From positions 7,042,444 through 7,106,443 of the forward strand of contig CM069442.1 of NCBI GenBank assembly GCA_035610835.1: a stretch of 64,000 nucleotides of DNA, given 5' to 3'. The position numbers and the translations under genes were made by a program. Below the pieces are notes generated by a model. It was not told the DNA's origin. It did no database searches and saw nothing but the letters and a program-made list of their open reading frames with translations. Every line of letters begins with the position of its first letter. The first letter of the stretch is position 1. Shown piece after piece: positions 23,401-38,400 of the stretch. Source of the DNA: Ophiura sarsii (lineage: Eukaryota > Echinodermata > Ophiuroidea > Amphilepidida > Ophiuridae).

Positions 23401-26400
23401 CTCACATCATATAAATGGGAGGTTGAATGGAGTTGTTGGTTGATAATCAAAAATTTGTAAGGGAGTATAGGTGTTTGGACAAGCAAATGGTGTTTGCCCA
23501 GGCCTGGCTGTCTGAAAATCATGGGTGTGCTGTGTCAACATAGCCTTTGCCAAGCAATAATAATAATCCATGAGCATTTTTTGAATCCAGAACAAGCTAA
23601 TGCCTTATCCTCAATGAGGGCAGTATAAATATGTTATCCATTGCTACATGCATGGATAGCAACCAAAATGGCTGCCATAACTGTTTTATTTCATTTTATT
23701 TATTTTTGTGGCCCTTGCTAGCTTGCTGTCAGATCACTTAATTTTAGGCCGGATGATTATAAAATGTTGTTGATGCTATATAAAAAGGGTTGGTTGGTAT
23801 GGGGAGTTAATTGTGTTCCAAGTTTCCATTTTAAAAATGCTAAATTAGAATGAAAGTTTAAAGTTAAAGTTGTGACTGCAGAGTCAACGCACGTCCAAAG
23901 AAATTATATTAGACTTCAATCATTAATTCAGCAGTTGTGCCATTGTTGTACTAGCGTAGTCTGTTGCTACTTCAGCTACATGTATCCTCAGTTGATACTT
24001 GAGCTCCACTTCTGCAGTATTTCTAGAATTACTTTTTGAGTGGAACTGATCAATGACAGAGCCAACAAGACACGTTTCCAGCGGGCATGTTTGCTGGATA
24101 AATACCGTCAATACTGGCTGTAAAGAATCGACATAGATGATGCCATATTGCAAAAATGGGCAATATGGAATGGATGGGGCCCAAGCTTTATTGATAATTT
24201 AACTTATTTAAAAATTATTAGGATATTATCCAGTGATTTTGTTTTTTGTATGCAAGAATTGCAGTTTTCATGTTGTGAACTATTTCCCAAATGAAACAAA
24301 GGTGATCCTTTTCCAGTCCAAGTTTTTTAGTTTCCTCACCGCGAATCCGCTGCGAAACTCTCATATATGTACAAACTCATTATTTACCAAATTACAAAAA
24401 TATGGATGTATTTCGAGCAGATCTCTAGTAAGCTTACTAAAGTAAATTGGTAGCCAGGCAGGTCAAGCAGTTTACCCTATTTATTCATAAATCCAGCAAA
24501 TATATACCTGACCCAATTCTCAATTTATAATGGGGTCTATATAAAATACTACCAGTCCATATCCATCAATCCAGAATCATGATTCTGATGAATAGTTTAA
24601 CCTCCACAAAAATAAAATTGGGGCGTATGTTATATAGAAACAGGCACTTTACCTTTCGTCTCTATTTAAACCATCTATTCTGGCGATTACATACTGCCCT
24701 TATGAGAGAGGCAGTGTTTGCACAGCCTCTATTTGCCCAGCTAGTATTCACCCTGGTCTGTATTGATTGGTGCTAAAAGAGTAAACTACAGAACCAGTGT
24801 TGACAGTGCTGTGCAAATAAGCTTGGTGATAATCGCCCTTCTGCACCAGTATCCTCAACTCCAATTTTTTTTCTTGTCTAGCTGCCATCCAGGGCATGGC
24901 AAGCAGCAATGGCCGCGAAACAGAATTCAATTTTGAACCGAAAGTCCCGATGGTAAGAGCCCGGCGAGAGTCGGTTCCATCGTGGGAGGGGGTAGGAGGG
25001 GGTGAGGGGTATGTCGTTTAATAGTGCCCATTCCAGATGCAGAATTTGCAGACTGTTAGTGTTTAATGTTAACAAATGATTGATCTGTATTAAACTTGTG
25101 ACATATTTCGCAATTGCAATCATAGCATGATAGGCGAGAGAGCGAGGCCATCGCCGCAGGATCCTCTGATTATTGAGCAAACACTGGATTCTAGGCTCAA
25201 TGGTGGATGATACGATGTCTTTGATCACCAGTATGCAATATAGAGTTGAATGATGCAAGGCGTAGAGTCTGAAGCATGTTTGCAGATTTACTTCCATTCT
25301 TGGCTTGTTTGAGTATCAATCCTGGTCATTATTGACAAATCGTGTTGTGGAGTGGATTCTGTGTGTGTCCCACCCCCTCTGGTTCATTAGTTGTTTTTTT
25401 GTGGGCTCTACAAACATTGATTTCCTACTATTTGTGGTCAATATATAATATACCCCTGGCCTCTATTATTGTCATGATTTATTTTGTGTATTTGAGTTTG
25501 AGCCTATTATTGCTTGAGTAATTTTAAGGTTAATACTTGAATCAATACCAACTTTATAGACAAGGATGGGGGATGTCATATTTGTGTAGGGATGTACCAA
25601 CCTCTGATGCAGGGGTCAAGTCACATACAACTAACATGTTCAAGATGTAAATTAGCATTATATGATAATTTTTGTTAAATCTGGCAACTAGGGTATTTCA
25701 CTTATAGTCATAAAGGAACAAATATTCATTATGATGTTGTATTTAATTTTTACTGAAATTTTAATGCCATGTCTTGGCTCAAATTAACTCCATACCAAAA
25801 ATGGAAAATGAGTTTGACTGCCCAATTACAGATCCCATTTAGAACTTGGGCAATTATTATTATCCTTCATGGTCAGTTAAATTGGCCAGTTCGCTCTTCC
25901 TCTACCCGTTAATTTGTACGGTTACTTACACGAAAACCAACGTTCCCCTCTGATGGCAAAATAATGTATTTGGCAGCAGTGTGCCGTTTGAGACTTGACT
26001 AGTAATGGGCTTAGCGCTTGACCGCGCTCCACCGAACACATCGTTGACTGCTCATGCAGAAGAGATCTATATAGTTGGGGACGTGCTTGACCGGTGATGC
26101 GCTTCGTTTTATTAGCAGTGTTCACCAATTGGCCGGGCCACCTTGTTTTTAGTTACAAGTATTTGTATTCTCACAGTGTTGTTTGTATCTGCGGGTGGGT
26201 GCGGATGATTGGTGTATTTTGCATTATTGGCTTGTTATTCTGTGGTTGAATCTATTCGGAGTCAGTCATTTGCGTCTAATAATAATCAATTTGATTGAAT
26301 TTAGGAAACATGCATGGGAGTTTGGGACACTAAACAGAATACATCCTGGTGATGTTACTCATTTTCTCTTTGTAGTTTTGTTCCACTGTGCGAATAAATT

Positions 26401-29400
26401 ATGAGCCTTTTTAACTGTGGTCGTTTTAGAAATAATTATGCTACCATTTAACGGTATTGCAGATAAAGATGAACCTTTTAACAGGTAGTTATTTAAGAAA
26501 TAATGACTGCTACATGTTAAGTGGTTTTACTGATGTCCCCCCCACTTTTTTTAAAATTTCTCATTAAGTTTGGTATTGTCATAGATCCTTGAGAATGGTA
26601 TTGTACACTTTGTAATGAGTGATTGATTCTGCAGTCCAATATCCATGTATTGTTTGCGAAAAATGATGCTTGCTCGTAAAAAATCCCCACAATACCACAA
26701 AGCATAGTGAATGGGGAGATAACGTCCACTTACAATAATGAGCAATAACCTTTCCGAGTGTCATTTGTAAAATGTCAAGATACACATTACTCAATGTGTG
26801 ATTTGACTGCGTAATCGGTGATGTTTATTTATGGCGTGTTGTAAAAACCCGTGGCGGGCTACGCACACACTACTCGTCCCGTTTTGTCTGTTTTCTTAGT
26901 AACCCGGGGATATTATACACACTCCAACTAATCTATCTGGTTCAATCTTTAAAAAGCATTCCATTGTAAATATCTGATCTTGTTTTTCATCCGTCTCCTT
27001 TGGGATTCGTTGCCGCACTTATCAGCGTCTCGCTCGTAGGTTCTTCATTTCTCGTTCCTCCGTCTTAGCCCGGTAGCACCGTGAGAGAGCGAAGAGATGG
27101 GAAGATTGCATGTATGCACGCAATGAGCGCCATCTTTGTTTCCCTCTCTCTTTCTCTCTATGCATCTTACTTATCTCGCGGAATTAACGGTTTACGCAGC
27201 GCAATACTACTCCCTAGGAGCTATTAAACGAAACATGTCATTAAGTACGTTTAATACGAAGTAAGCGCGTCGGGCAAATTGGTCTCGTCATGCCAGGAAA
27301 CAAGCTGCAGCACGGAACCGTCGGAGCAGGATCGACATAAGAGGCATCTTCATTTTGATTCCGCAGTGGTTTATCAAACTTGTTGTCCGTGGATGATCTG
27401 TCTGTGTGCGCGATGCGGCAAAATCGCATAATGTTTTGGCGATTTGTGTGTAGGATTCTCAGTCGGTACTCAAGGTGTCAGAACTCATCGGTAGGTGTCT
27501 GCCTATGCTAGTTCTCTTCTGCATGGCAGCGTTGTTGGGCCATGGCTGATAGGCTAATTGAGCCGCATTATTACAGCTTGGGGGCTCTTAGCTGATATGA
27601 TGGTAGTAATTTGCTTTTAGTTGATATTGCCAATGCGTTTCATCAACCAGGCATTTTTAGCAGGCAGTCAGTGTATGCACGACTGGTACGGCTCTGAATA
27701 CTGCCTCTGGTTTTTTGTCTCGTTGTTCATTGGTGTGATGTGAATGTGATGATCGAAGCGCACGCGCCTGCCCGCTCAATATTTATCGCTGCATTTCGTC
27801 AGGATTCTGGCAGAGTTAATTGTGTTTATTGGTTTGTGATCGGATGCAACGAGTTGTAACATATTGCATTTTATGCGCTGCGCTACTGTTTTGTTAATTA
27901 AGATGAATCCAATAAGATGAAATGTGACCGTGTGTTTACAATTAAATTCATCAAAGATGTATTGTTCAATATATTTAGCTTATAAGTAATTTCTTGTTTT
28001 AAATTCACCCTTTCCAATTTTCCCTCTGTGATAACATCAATCTGTCTCCTCATAAAACCCACACATTTCATCTAACGCAATCTGAGATAGCACACTCCTA
28101 ACAGTGTTGGGAAAATATATTACAAGTAGTCATGAATATTCATAAGCATCACCAGGGTGTGTTTGTGCAATTCACCCGCATATTCATGAGGCCAAGGACT
28201 CGCTCGGCTCACTCCGTCAGTGGCGTGTGTCGGATGTGCATCGTCTAAGTTGGCGGTGGCACAGCGGGAAGAGTCGTTTTACGCCCTTAATCCTACACTC
28301 ACCTCTTGTGAGTGAATTGGTAGCTCTCCTGAAATTACATCTGCTAATCCGAGAGCTCTTCGGGAATATCAATGGGCCAAACTTCACACACGACGGCGCT
28401 GGCAACGAGAACTTGAGAGAAACAATCATGAAGTGTTACATTGTGTCTCGTTCGCTTCACGCCTATGCGTGCCTCTGCCCTCTCTACTGCCAAATGTGAC
28501 TTTTACAAGTGTGAACCATGTGTGGTTGAGACAAAAAAAAGAAGAAGTTTAGTTGAGTTCCTAATAGTGGTACAATGTGACTTTGCTGGAGGTGGGCAAT
28601 GTTTGTAATTTCAAATAAAAAAATGGTGATTTTTAAGATTCATGTAAATGCTTTAGATATATTTTTTTTATTAATAAAAACGCTAACATTGCTTTTGTCT
28701 TATTTTCTTCTTGTTCTTTTCAGACTGAAATTGCCAAAAGACTAAATGCGATATGCGCACAAATTATACCGTTCCTATCACAGGAGGTAAGTGTTTCTAG
28801 ACTTAGTATATAGACCAGTAAATTGATACAGAATAGTGTTTGTTGTTTATGAAGAAAGACTTTGGAATGATATGTATGAAAGTAATTATAAAAACATGTA
28901 TAAAACACCTTAATTAACTAGTGTTTAAAACCACCAGATAAAGCACCTATAAGATTAATAATATAGTACAATTGGTTGAGAAATATATCAAATGTAGCTA
29001 CAAAAGTGTTAAAAGCATAATTTGCATGAAGAGCTACACTCTGTGATTAAAAATGTGGTAAAAGGTTTGAAATCGGATCCCCCGTTTGCTTATGCTTGAA
29101 TTGTTTTGTTGCTATCATTACATATTTCTAATGTTTTCCACTTAATTTCCCTTTTTTGGTACCGCAGCATCAGCAGCAGGTTGCGGCTGCCGTAGAAAGG
29201 GCAAAGCAGGTCACAATGACAGAATTAAACGCTATTATTGGGGTGAGTACCGCATTGCACCAACAAACAGACACAATCTGTCACTAATTAGCATAGAATT
29301 AGCATATCTGCATCATCACTATTTTACCAAGGGTATCCTTCGTGTCAATGACTTACCTTCTTTACTAACGCATCATTGTTTTCTAGTAGTGTGTGGTGAC

Positions 29401-32400
29401 ATCCTAAAATAGATATTATATATAAAAATCATTATAAAAACATGTATCAAACACCTTAACTAGTGTTAAAACCACCAGATAAAGCACCTATAAGATTATT
29501 ATATAGTACAATTGGTTGAGAAATATATAATCGGCTCGGCAGCAAATTGTTATATATTTGATTTACACTGAATATGATGGCTCCCTTTTGCAACTCACAA
29601 GGACGTTAATGTCTCGTTGTCATCATTGCTTATGTCTATTCGGTTACAAATATCACACACCACCATGGCACTATGTAAATGTAACCATTTGTAGACTCCT
29701 ACTATCGAAGATAAGATGCATTGGTTCTTGTAACGCCAGACATTAGTAGTAGATACATTATACGACTGTAATTATCAAAGCTGAGGTAGCAACTTGTCAA
29801 TCGTGCCAATAATAACGACAACTCTCTCGCTCGGTGAAGTCTTTCCGTTTCAGAGCATGCTTGCACGCACGGCCGGCGCTCACTTTGTATATTTTTTCCT
29901 ACTTGATCTACCGATGCGTGTTGCATAACAATATCGTCAATTTCGGTGTTGTTTGTCAGGCTATATTAAAGGTATATTATGTGATCTTTCCAGGGAACGC
30001 CCTCAACATCGAAACAAAAAATGAAAGAATATTTTCTTGCAGATTTACATTTCTGATCATAAATCGTACATACATTCCAAGTTACGAGGCGATACGATTC
30101 TTAATTACTTCAAAATCATGATTTTAGAGTGAAAATAAACATATTTCACCCTAAATTCACTCTAAAACCATTATTTTGAGGTAATTAGGAATCGTATCGC
30201 TCTGTAACTTGGAATGTATGTATGATTTATGATCAGAAATGTAAATCTGCAAGAAAATCTACTTTCTAAAAAAAATAATGAATAGAGGGCGCTCTCTGGA
30301 AAAGATCACATAATATGCCTTTAATATAGCGGGGCGGGCCGACATTGGCAGTTTTTTGCCATGTGGGGTGGAGGCTGCTTGGGAAAAGTGTGTAACCGAA
30401 ACTTTGGGGAATGAATTCTCGTACCTTGGTAATTTTGACATTTGGGGGATTTCCCCCGTCCTGAATTGATTATGGTTACTCTTACAGTGGTTACTCTTGC
30501 TGCCTAAACATGCTATAATTCTATTAGTACTATCTTCTTCGAACACTGCATTATTTGGTTTACATGAACATCTTGCGTTTGCATTATTTAGTTTACATGA
30601 ACATCTTTTGCTTGTAATGTAGTTGTCATGTAGTTGTAGTAACACCAGTATAACCAGTCATTTTTGCCACATGCAATGTACATTTTGTATTCATTCATTC
30701 ATAGAAATGCTGAAACCAATACCAACCACAGCAATATCCTCAAGTAATTATCCCATACAAAAATGAAAGTGTAAGACAGTAATGGTTTTACAGATACATA
30801 TTGTGAGGAATAACTCCTGTTCAATGCTTTTGTCTCGTCTCAGAAACCTTACACTGTATTTGGTTTTGACGCTAAAATGATACGGTCATTAACACTTTCC
30901 ACACGGCAAGCGTCTGCAGACGACAGTTCCAAAATGTCACTAAATGTTTCAAAAATGTTAAAATTATTGAATGTCATCACCACATTTGAAATCCTCTTGA
31001 GAATTGCATTAAAATACGTAAAAACATGCTTAGCATTTGTTCGGAATTCTTGAGATAAACCTTAAAAGTTGGGAAAGGTTTCTGCGAAAAAAATCTTTTT
31101 TGAATATTGGTAAAATCAATAGCTGTGTTTAAAGTGTTAAACAATTATCCAAATCAATTTCTGGTAAACCTGTTTGTGTGATTTATCCAAGCTACCTTCG
31201 TATGTACCATGGAGTAAATGGTTCACAAAATTAGAAACAGATTCAGAAAATACAGATGAGCCGTGTTCAATTTATAGACATAGACTGAAAAACAAGTCTG
31301 CAAGATGGACGGGTCGGTTGGTTGGCAGTGCGCAAATACAGTGTTGCTAATGGAAACCTATATAATTAACAAGATTCAAATTGAAAAGTAGCCCAATTGG
31401 GCACTATTAAGCAATGCTGCGTGTCAATAGGGGCATTATGTGCTTTAGAAATAGCACAATTAGGCCCAATCAAGGTGGGTTTGGTAACACTGCAGACATA
31501 TCACTCACAAAGCCGTGACCAAATTGCCATCATAGCGTCATAGCCCAGCCCCTTTTACCGTATGCAAATGAGTAACATATACCTGGCTGCTACACTAGTA
31601 AAGTGTAAGTGTCATAGGGTCCCATGGGTTTTGGGGATTTCGCCCATGACTGCTCATGCATGTAGCTGATGAGAAAGACTAAACCCAGGCCACGCATGAC
31701 TTGATGAGATCTCTATGGAACGAGGGACATCTGCTCTGGCTGTGTCGCTGTATTATATTAACCCTCTGAGGCACTGCTGGTACAGAATATCTGATTGGTG
31801 ATCATGTCATAATACAATCACCCTGTAACCAATCAAAGCAGAGCTTATATTTCTAAACTCTTCATGAACATGTCTCTCATTGACTCAATAAAAACATGGC
31901 CTTCTTTGCATCCAATTAAAATATGTCTTAATTAAGAGTGGTGAAAATAATTTGTCGGAATGTAACTACCGTTGGAGTTAATGCTTTAAGAATATTCACT
32001 ACTTGACTGCCTATCTATCCTGCTTATTACTACGCCTGCACACACTGCTTTGCACATTGCGGTTTTTACTCACAGATTATGTCCACTGATCAACTAACCA
32101 ACCAACCCACCATCGAAGGATGCTGTTTGATATTTATGCAAAATTAAAAAGTGACTATTTCCGTGTTGTGGCTGATGAGAAAAAAAGAGGGAGAAAAAGC
32201 CTGACAAAGTTAACGCTCTTCTGCTTGTCGCATGCGTGACTGAGTGGAATGATGGATAGTTATTGAATATATTCAATTATGCGTTAATAATGTGTGCAGA
32301 TGTTCTGGCTATGTGTCTTTGTATAACAATAATACAGTGCAATTAGGCTTTCATAATATTGTTACAATGATTAATCAAACAATTTTTTGTTTTTGTTTCT

Positions 32401-35400
32401 GTTATCCGAAAACGCTGTCAAGTGCTATGTGGGATCGAGGGGTTGATATTGCGAGTAGTTAGCAAGGGGGTTTATGGGTAATAAGTGTTTCTATTTTTAA
32501 TGAAACAACGGAGAAACAAACGTAACTTTGGGTATTTAAATAGCGTGTAACATGGTACATACTTAGGTGTCAAAGAGGTGTAACATACAGGTTTTTGGGC
32601 AGATTTGTCAAATTTCAGGGTTGATATGAATTTTTGAGATTACAATTTTTACACATTTTTGTTGTTGACATGACATTGTGTAGGCCTTGTACAAATGTGT
32701 CTTTTTTAATTCTTAAAGACTTAAAAAGCACTGGATTTATGCCTGCCTTATCCACTTTATGTAGTGGTTCCATTGTCCATGTAACCCTGTATCATGGCTG
32801 AATGAAATGAGCTATATTCCAAGCTGTACTGTTCGCTGGCGAGGCACTCGCTAACACTCAAGTCTGGATTTGCAGATTAGGCAGCACGAAACTAGTGCGA
32901 CGAGTTCTAAACAATGACATTTACATTATAAAAATGTAGTAAAATTGTGGCCATTTCTGTTACAATTTGGATCTGCATGAATATTTCTATGTCAATTTTG
33001 GTAAATGCTAATGAAGTAACATACAATGAGTGTCTTTTTTGTATTTAATAATGTACATGTGTGTCATTTTATACAATTATATATGCGTGTGTGTCCATTT
33101 AAATATTACTGACCGATTTGCAAGAGACTGACAAGGGTTCTCTACTTTTCTCATCCCTCTTTTGTCCCGTTTCTTCTTCAACTCTTTCCTTTGCCCCTCT
33201 CCTATCACCTCTTCTACCCATGTTTCTTTCTCCTCTCTCCTTTTCCTTTTCTTTATTTCCAACCCGCGAACAGCAGCAGTCGGCCTTCCCACATTTTTCG
33301 GTAAGTTTACTGCATGTGTGTTTTGTTACTGTATAAGCTGTTGTTTTATTTATTTTGAAATAGCAGAATCTTGATCTAATTTGATATATTGTTGATCTTT
33401 GGAAGGCAATTTTTTGTTGCCACCCTTCCTTTGCCCCACCTACCACTACCAACAAATTGAAAAAGAAATAGTCCAAAATGCCGGAAGTAAAAATACCTAT
33501 AATTTTGACATTAAAAGCCAAAACTCCCTCTCCCTGCAAAAAATAAACAGAATTATGAAATACTGCCATTGCAGATTACTTAGAAAAGAAATCATATATC
33601 CTGTAGAATTTGATGTGAATTTTGCATTTTCTGTAATAATTATTGGATATATAATAATATAACCAAACAAATGGTAGATTAAGGCACAATACATATTTTA
33701 CCAAAAATATAAACACCATTTGAAACAAACTCAAAATCATGAAACAAAATGCTTATACAGTATCAGTCATGCACAGAATTTTGCATTTATGCCACAGTAA
33801 GAGATTTTTAACATTTTTGTTTTATTTTTGCGTGAATTCATTGAAATATTATGTTGTTGTTTTTGTAAATGTAGGACCCATAAATGTGCATAGTCAATGA
33901 TGTTAGAAGTTTATGTCAATGTTTTGATTCCTTTTAGTAGCTACATGTATAGTAGGCTATTGACAAAAAAAGGTTCCAAAAAGGACTGCTGGTTGTATGA
34001 TACCCTGAAAGAGAAGGGTGTGTGTGTGTGTGTGGGGTGGGGGGGGGGGGGGGGGGGGGGGGGGGTGCAAGAGGGAAATTGTATTTCTTCAGGAGAGGAG
34101 TATTTTTGTGATGTTCAAAAATTGGGGTCATAAAGGCATTTGGAGGAAGAAAATAGATCTTGAACACCTAGGAAAATGACAAATAAGGGTGGGGGATCTT
34201 CAGGTTTGCACATTACGAAATGCCTTCTCCGCACCCCTCCCATCATATACAATCTGTCAAGCATTTGGAATGGGGGACAGGATCAATTTGGGGATGGAGG
34301 GATACTGATCATGCTCAGTTACATATTTGTTTTGTCCTATCAAGTGAATGTCTTGCTGTTTTTCTTGACACAATCAATCCTATGCCTTCAGCCATAAACA
34401 CTGGATGCTTCAGCCAACAAAGTAACAATATTCATTGTACATACAACTACAATGTTTGTGTTATATTATGTTTATTGGCCACAGTCTGAATGAATAACAT
34501 TAACAACAAAAAGAGTTTGCTATTTACACTGAATGGGTGCAAGTTTCTTAAAAAGAATTTAAGTGTCATTTCTGTGTAATCAAAAATCGCCTATAGGTCT
34601 ATTTTACAGTTTGTTGGTAGTTGTGCCACCTGAACATACACGTAAATCCCCTATGCACCCACACACAGTCTGGAACTTGATTATATTAGTTCCTATTAGT
34701 ATTAATTGTATTGTCAATTTTGGTGAACCGTGACAACAAAAACATGTTCTATAATTCTATGGCCCACTAAATCTCAAAATGTGAAATGTTCTTGAAATAT
34801 TTGAAACATTTCAAAAATCGTCATAAAATTAAAATAGAAGGAAAAACCCACCCCAGCCAACAAACACACAGAAACCGACTCATACTGACTTTCCTAAAAT
34901 TGTAGAGGTCCAATCCCTCACTCACACTCATAGATTTTTAGATCTAATGGATAAGTGCGTGTTATCAATCCCAAGTTATAAGTTTTTAAATTTAATTCCT
35001 GCATGACAACATTTTTCCAAATTCAATGACTATGTTAAAGGCATATTATGTGATCTTTTCCAGAGAGCGCCCTCTATTCATTATTTTTTTTAGAAAGTAG
35101 ATTGTCTTGCAGATTTACATTTCTGATCATAAATCATACATACATTCCAAGTTACAGAGCGATACGATTCCTAATTACCTCAAAATCATGGTTTTAGAGT
35201 GAATTAAGAGTGAAAATAATAAACTGTCGGATTATCCGACAGTTTATTTTCACTCTAAAATCATGATTTTGAAGTAATTAAGAATCGTATAGACCTGTAA
35301 CTTGGAATGTATGTACGATTTATGATCAGAAATGTAAATCTGCAAGAAAATCTTCTTTCAATTTTTTTTTCGATGTTGAGGGCGTTCCCTGGAAAGATCA

Positions 35401-38400
35401 CATAATATACCTTTAATAATAATGATGCTGAGAACGAACTAATTAGGTGCCTACCTATCACAAAAGGCAGCCCACTCTAATTTTTCCCAGCATATAATTG
35501 TGTGCGATCCAACATTGAAATCCTGCATACCGGCATGTTATTATTAATTTGGTGTGGATCATTTTAATTGATTGTTCAATGTGGGGGTGTGTGTACTGTA
35601 TGTACGTGTATGTGTCATGTGGAGGTGGGGAACAAATGTTTTCAAATGCCAGTAAGTAGTTCTACTCAGACCAAGTACTCCACTGTGCTTTTTTATTTTA
35701 TTTATTTATGCTTTCATTATTGAGGGTAATAATGCGCTCCTTCCATTCCTCATACTTGCATGACAATTTTATCATTTTGGATTGTTATATTTCTTTTATC
35801 TGAAAAACCTACCTTGTTAAAGTCAGATATTTTAATGATTTTGTGTTATAATGGGAAGTTTCTGTTCATAAAATTAATATCGAGGTCCATTTATGTTTCA
35901 TAGGGCCTATATAATTGGCTTCCTCTTAATTAGGTTCATTCTGGCTACTTATGTTGTATTGATAGTTGCACAGATTAATATTATTATTTGTGTGGGGGTG
36001 TGTGTGTTAAATACGAGCCCTTCCCCTTGCATTGCAAACTATTATACTGAAATAAATCCAATTTTGGTAAAGAATTGAATACCTCGCCTCATCAATTTGG
36101 ATTTTTCGCCACAAATATTTTGGCCTTAATTTGACACATTTCTCCATCATAAAAATACAGGTACATAATTTTGGGAGGCGGGAAAAAAAAATCACGAATC
36201 TAAGCCACTGTTGCCGTGTTGAAATGTCTTCCATTTGAATAAAGCACCGCACAAACATTGAGCAGGAAGTTTAACAACTAGTACTAGAGTAGTGTGCATA
36301 ATATGATATCAATCATGGGTATCCAAGGGTTTGTGTAGGGTCTATTGTTCAGGTAGTTTTAGGGGTGATAAGGCACTAGCACTTTTTTGTATTTCAAGTT
36401 TAAGTATACCTGGAGGGCATTCAAATACCTGGCATGCTTAACTAACAGTAACTACCCAGCCCTGAAGTGGTGGTGGTTTCATGGAACAATTGCTTCTGAG
36501 GTTTTTTATTTTCTGGGACAAAGCACCACCTTGTTTTGTTTCATGACACTCTCTGAGAGCTGTGACCCTCAAGTGGAGGTAGATTTTTGTGGTTTTGGAT
36601 TAAAGAATGCCCTTTTGTTACAAGATCCTGTGTCTGACTGTGTGTAAAATGGTTTAAATTGGAAATTAATGCATGACTGGATTTCCATTTGGGGTAAAAG
36701 GATTTAGAACCTGTTTTGTGTATACTTGTTATTGTTAACACTAGGGTCTATTAGGGTTTTAAAGTAGGGTGGTGTGAGTGGCAAACAGTGACTAATTTGC
36801 ATAGGAAGCTCCGCCTCGTATACCTGTGACTTGCATAGTTTGAGTAACAATGCAGATGGTTGAGTTTGTTCACCAGTGCAAATGTATAGATATGCCTCTT
36901 GCTTGATTAGGATTTGATGTGTACACATTTTAGGAAGAAAATTGCAAAGAATATAGAATTATTAGGCCTGAGACTAGTCTCAGATTAGGCAAAGTAAATA
37001 AGAAAACATGTTTAGCGGCCAGAATTTTTCAAAAAGGAAGGACGAGGCCTTTTCAAAATTTATAAATAAATAAATAAATATAACTGTCATACGAGGGGGA
37101 GGCAAATGTTAGGCCTCTAATGTAAGATCATGTCGAGCAAACCATGCTACATTTTACTGAAATAGGCATTGATGTAACTAAACTGGGGAAGTGGAAATTG
37201 ACTTTCAGTGTTATAGGCAGACCCCTCCACCACCACACCGTACCCCCATCATACCCCCACCCTTAATTCTGATCGGATGGGCAGGTTCATGTTTTCTCTA
37301 TTTTCTAGTTGTATTCAGTGCAACGATTCATTCAGTACAGAACATAATGAGCTCAGCATTTTATTGTTTTTATCAAGTCCTTCACAATGTGTTTGTGTTA
37401 GGCACAGGATGGTAACAGTATTGCAATGTTCGCATTAATTATACATTATCGAAAGAAAAATAGATATTATTTAGGGTGGGTCGATGTAATCATCAGAACT
37501 ATTGATCCGTTTGACAGCATGTTGTAAACAATAGTGTTAGTGCTTATTGATTGCGCGGGATAAGTACATCTATTAACTAACACTAATCCAACAAAATCCA
37601 TAACCTCATTGAAATACCGCAAATCAATGGTGGTGGCGCTGACACATAAACACAGATCAATGTCCTTGTCAACTGTGTGGTGCATGGAAATGTATCCATT
37701 GCTAGTTGAGCTGGGTTGGCTGGGCATATTGTAGAGCTAGCCGGCTAACATGATTGATTTTTCAATAATTATTTTTATCCGCTTGATAGCGATTCTAAAA
37801 TATTTATTTGTGTGAGCTAGATGATTTACTTAACAGTTAGCAGATATATATATAAAAAAAACATAGGTCTACATGCATTGTCAAGGTGGAGTTTTTGTGC
37901 TACTTTTAATTTATGTGCTGTTGATTTTGTATCATTATCATTTAATTGTGCAAATATCAGAGCTGATGTAAATTTGGCAGAATTGTTGAATTTCGGCCCA
38001 AGTTTGAAAAATAAATTGCTGGTGAAAACAATACCTGGGGTGTTTCAATGTTTAGGGTATTGTATTGGACCTATATTGTAAATTATAATCATTCAAATAA
38101 CAAGCTGTTTGGGTTCGTAACATCATGTAGTGTGATTATTTCATGAGTGATAGTGATTATTTTGTGTGCGAAATAAAAACCAGAAACTTATATCTTCTTA
38201 TATCAATTTCCCCCATAAGGTAATGATCATTTTCTTCATATTTGTTCCTCTCATTTTCTTCATTTTTTCAGGGAGCTGGCCAAGCAGGTTTACAGCATCC
38301 CCTACCCCATGCGCACGCCCCTCCCGTCCCCATGCCCCCTCATCCAGCCAGTTTACCCCCGGGCAGCATGTCAGGCGGACCAGGATCCGGTCTACTACAG

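Larger units (their letters stand above)
17946..28723 (+). other. Intron 4 (10.8 kb)
   Basis: Separates exons 4 and 5. Recognised contents are the paired hairpin units at its left end (17966-18152) and a TACTGTAA/ATTTCGCG element end near 19374. GC-richer, CpG-containing stretches at about 18880-19160, 27000-27480 and 28190-28480 could be regulatory, or could hold alternative first exons, but no coding sequence was recognised in them. Confidence 0.75.
29243..33273 (+). other. Intron 6 (4.0 kb)
   Basis: Contains the second copy of the exon 6-flanking repeat, a TTAA-flanked palindromic element (29966-30324) and a family B MITE (30889-31140). It ends in a long pyrimidine tract before exon 7. 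The stretch 31150-33130 has no recognised feature. Confidence 0.8.

Noticed and set aside
24878..25297. Minus-strand open frame of 139 codons in intron 4
   Set aside because: No domain recognised. Length is within what chance gives in 64 kb of AT-rich DNA.
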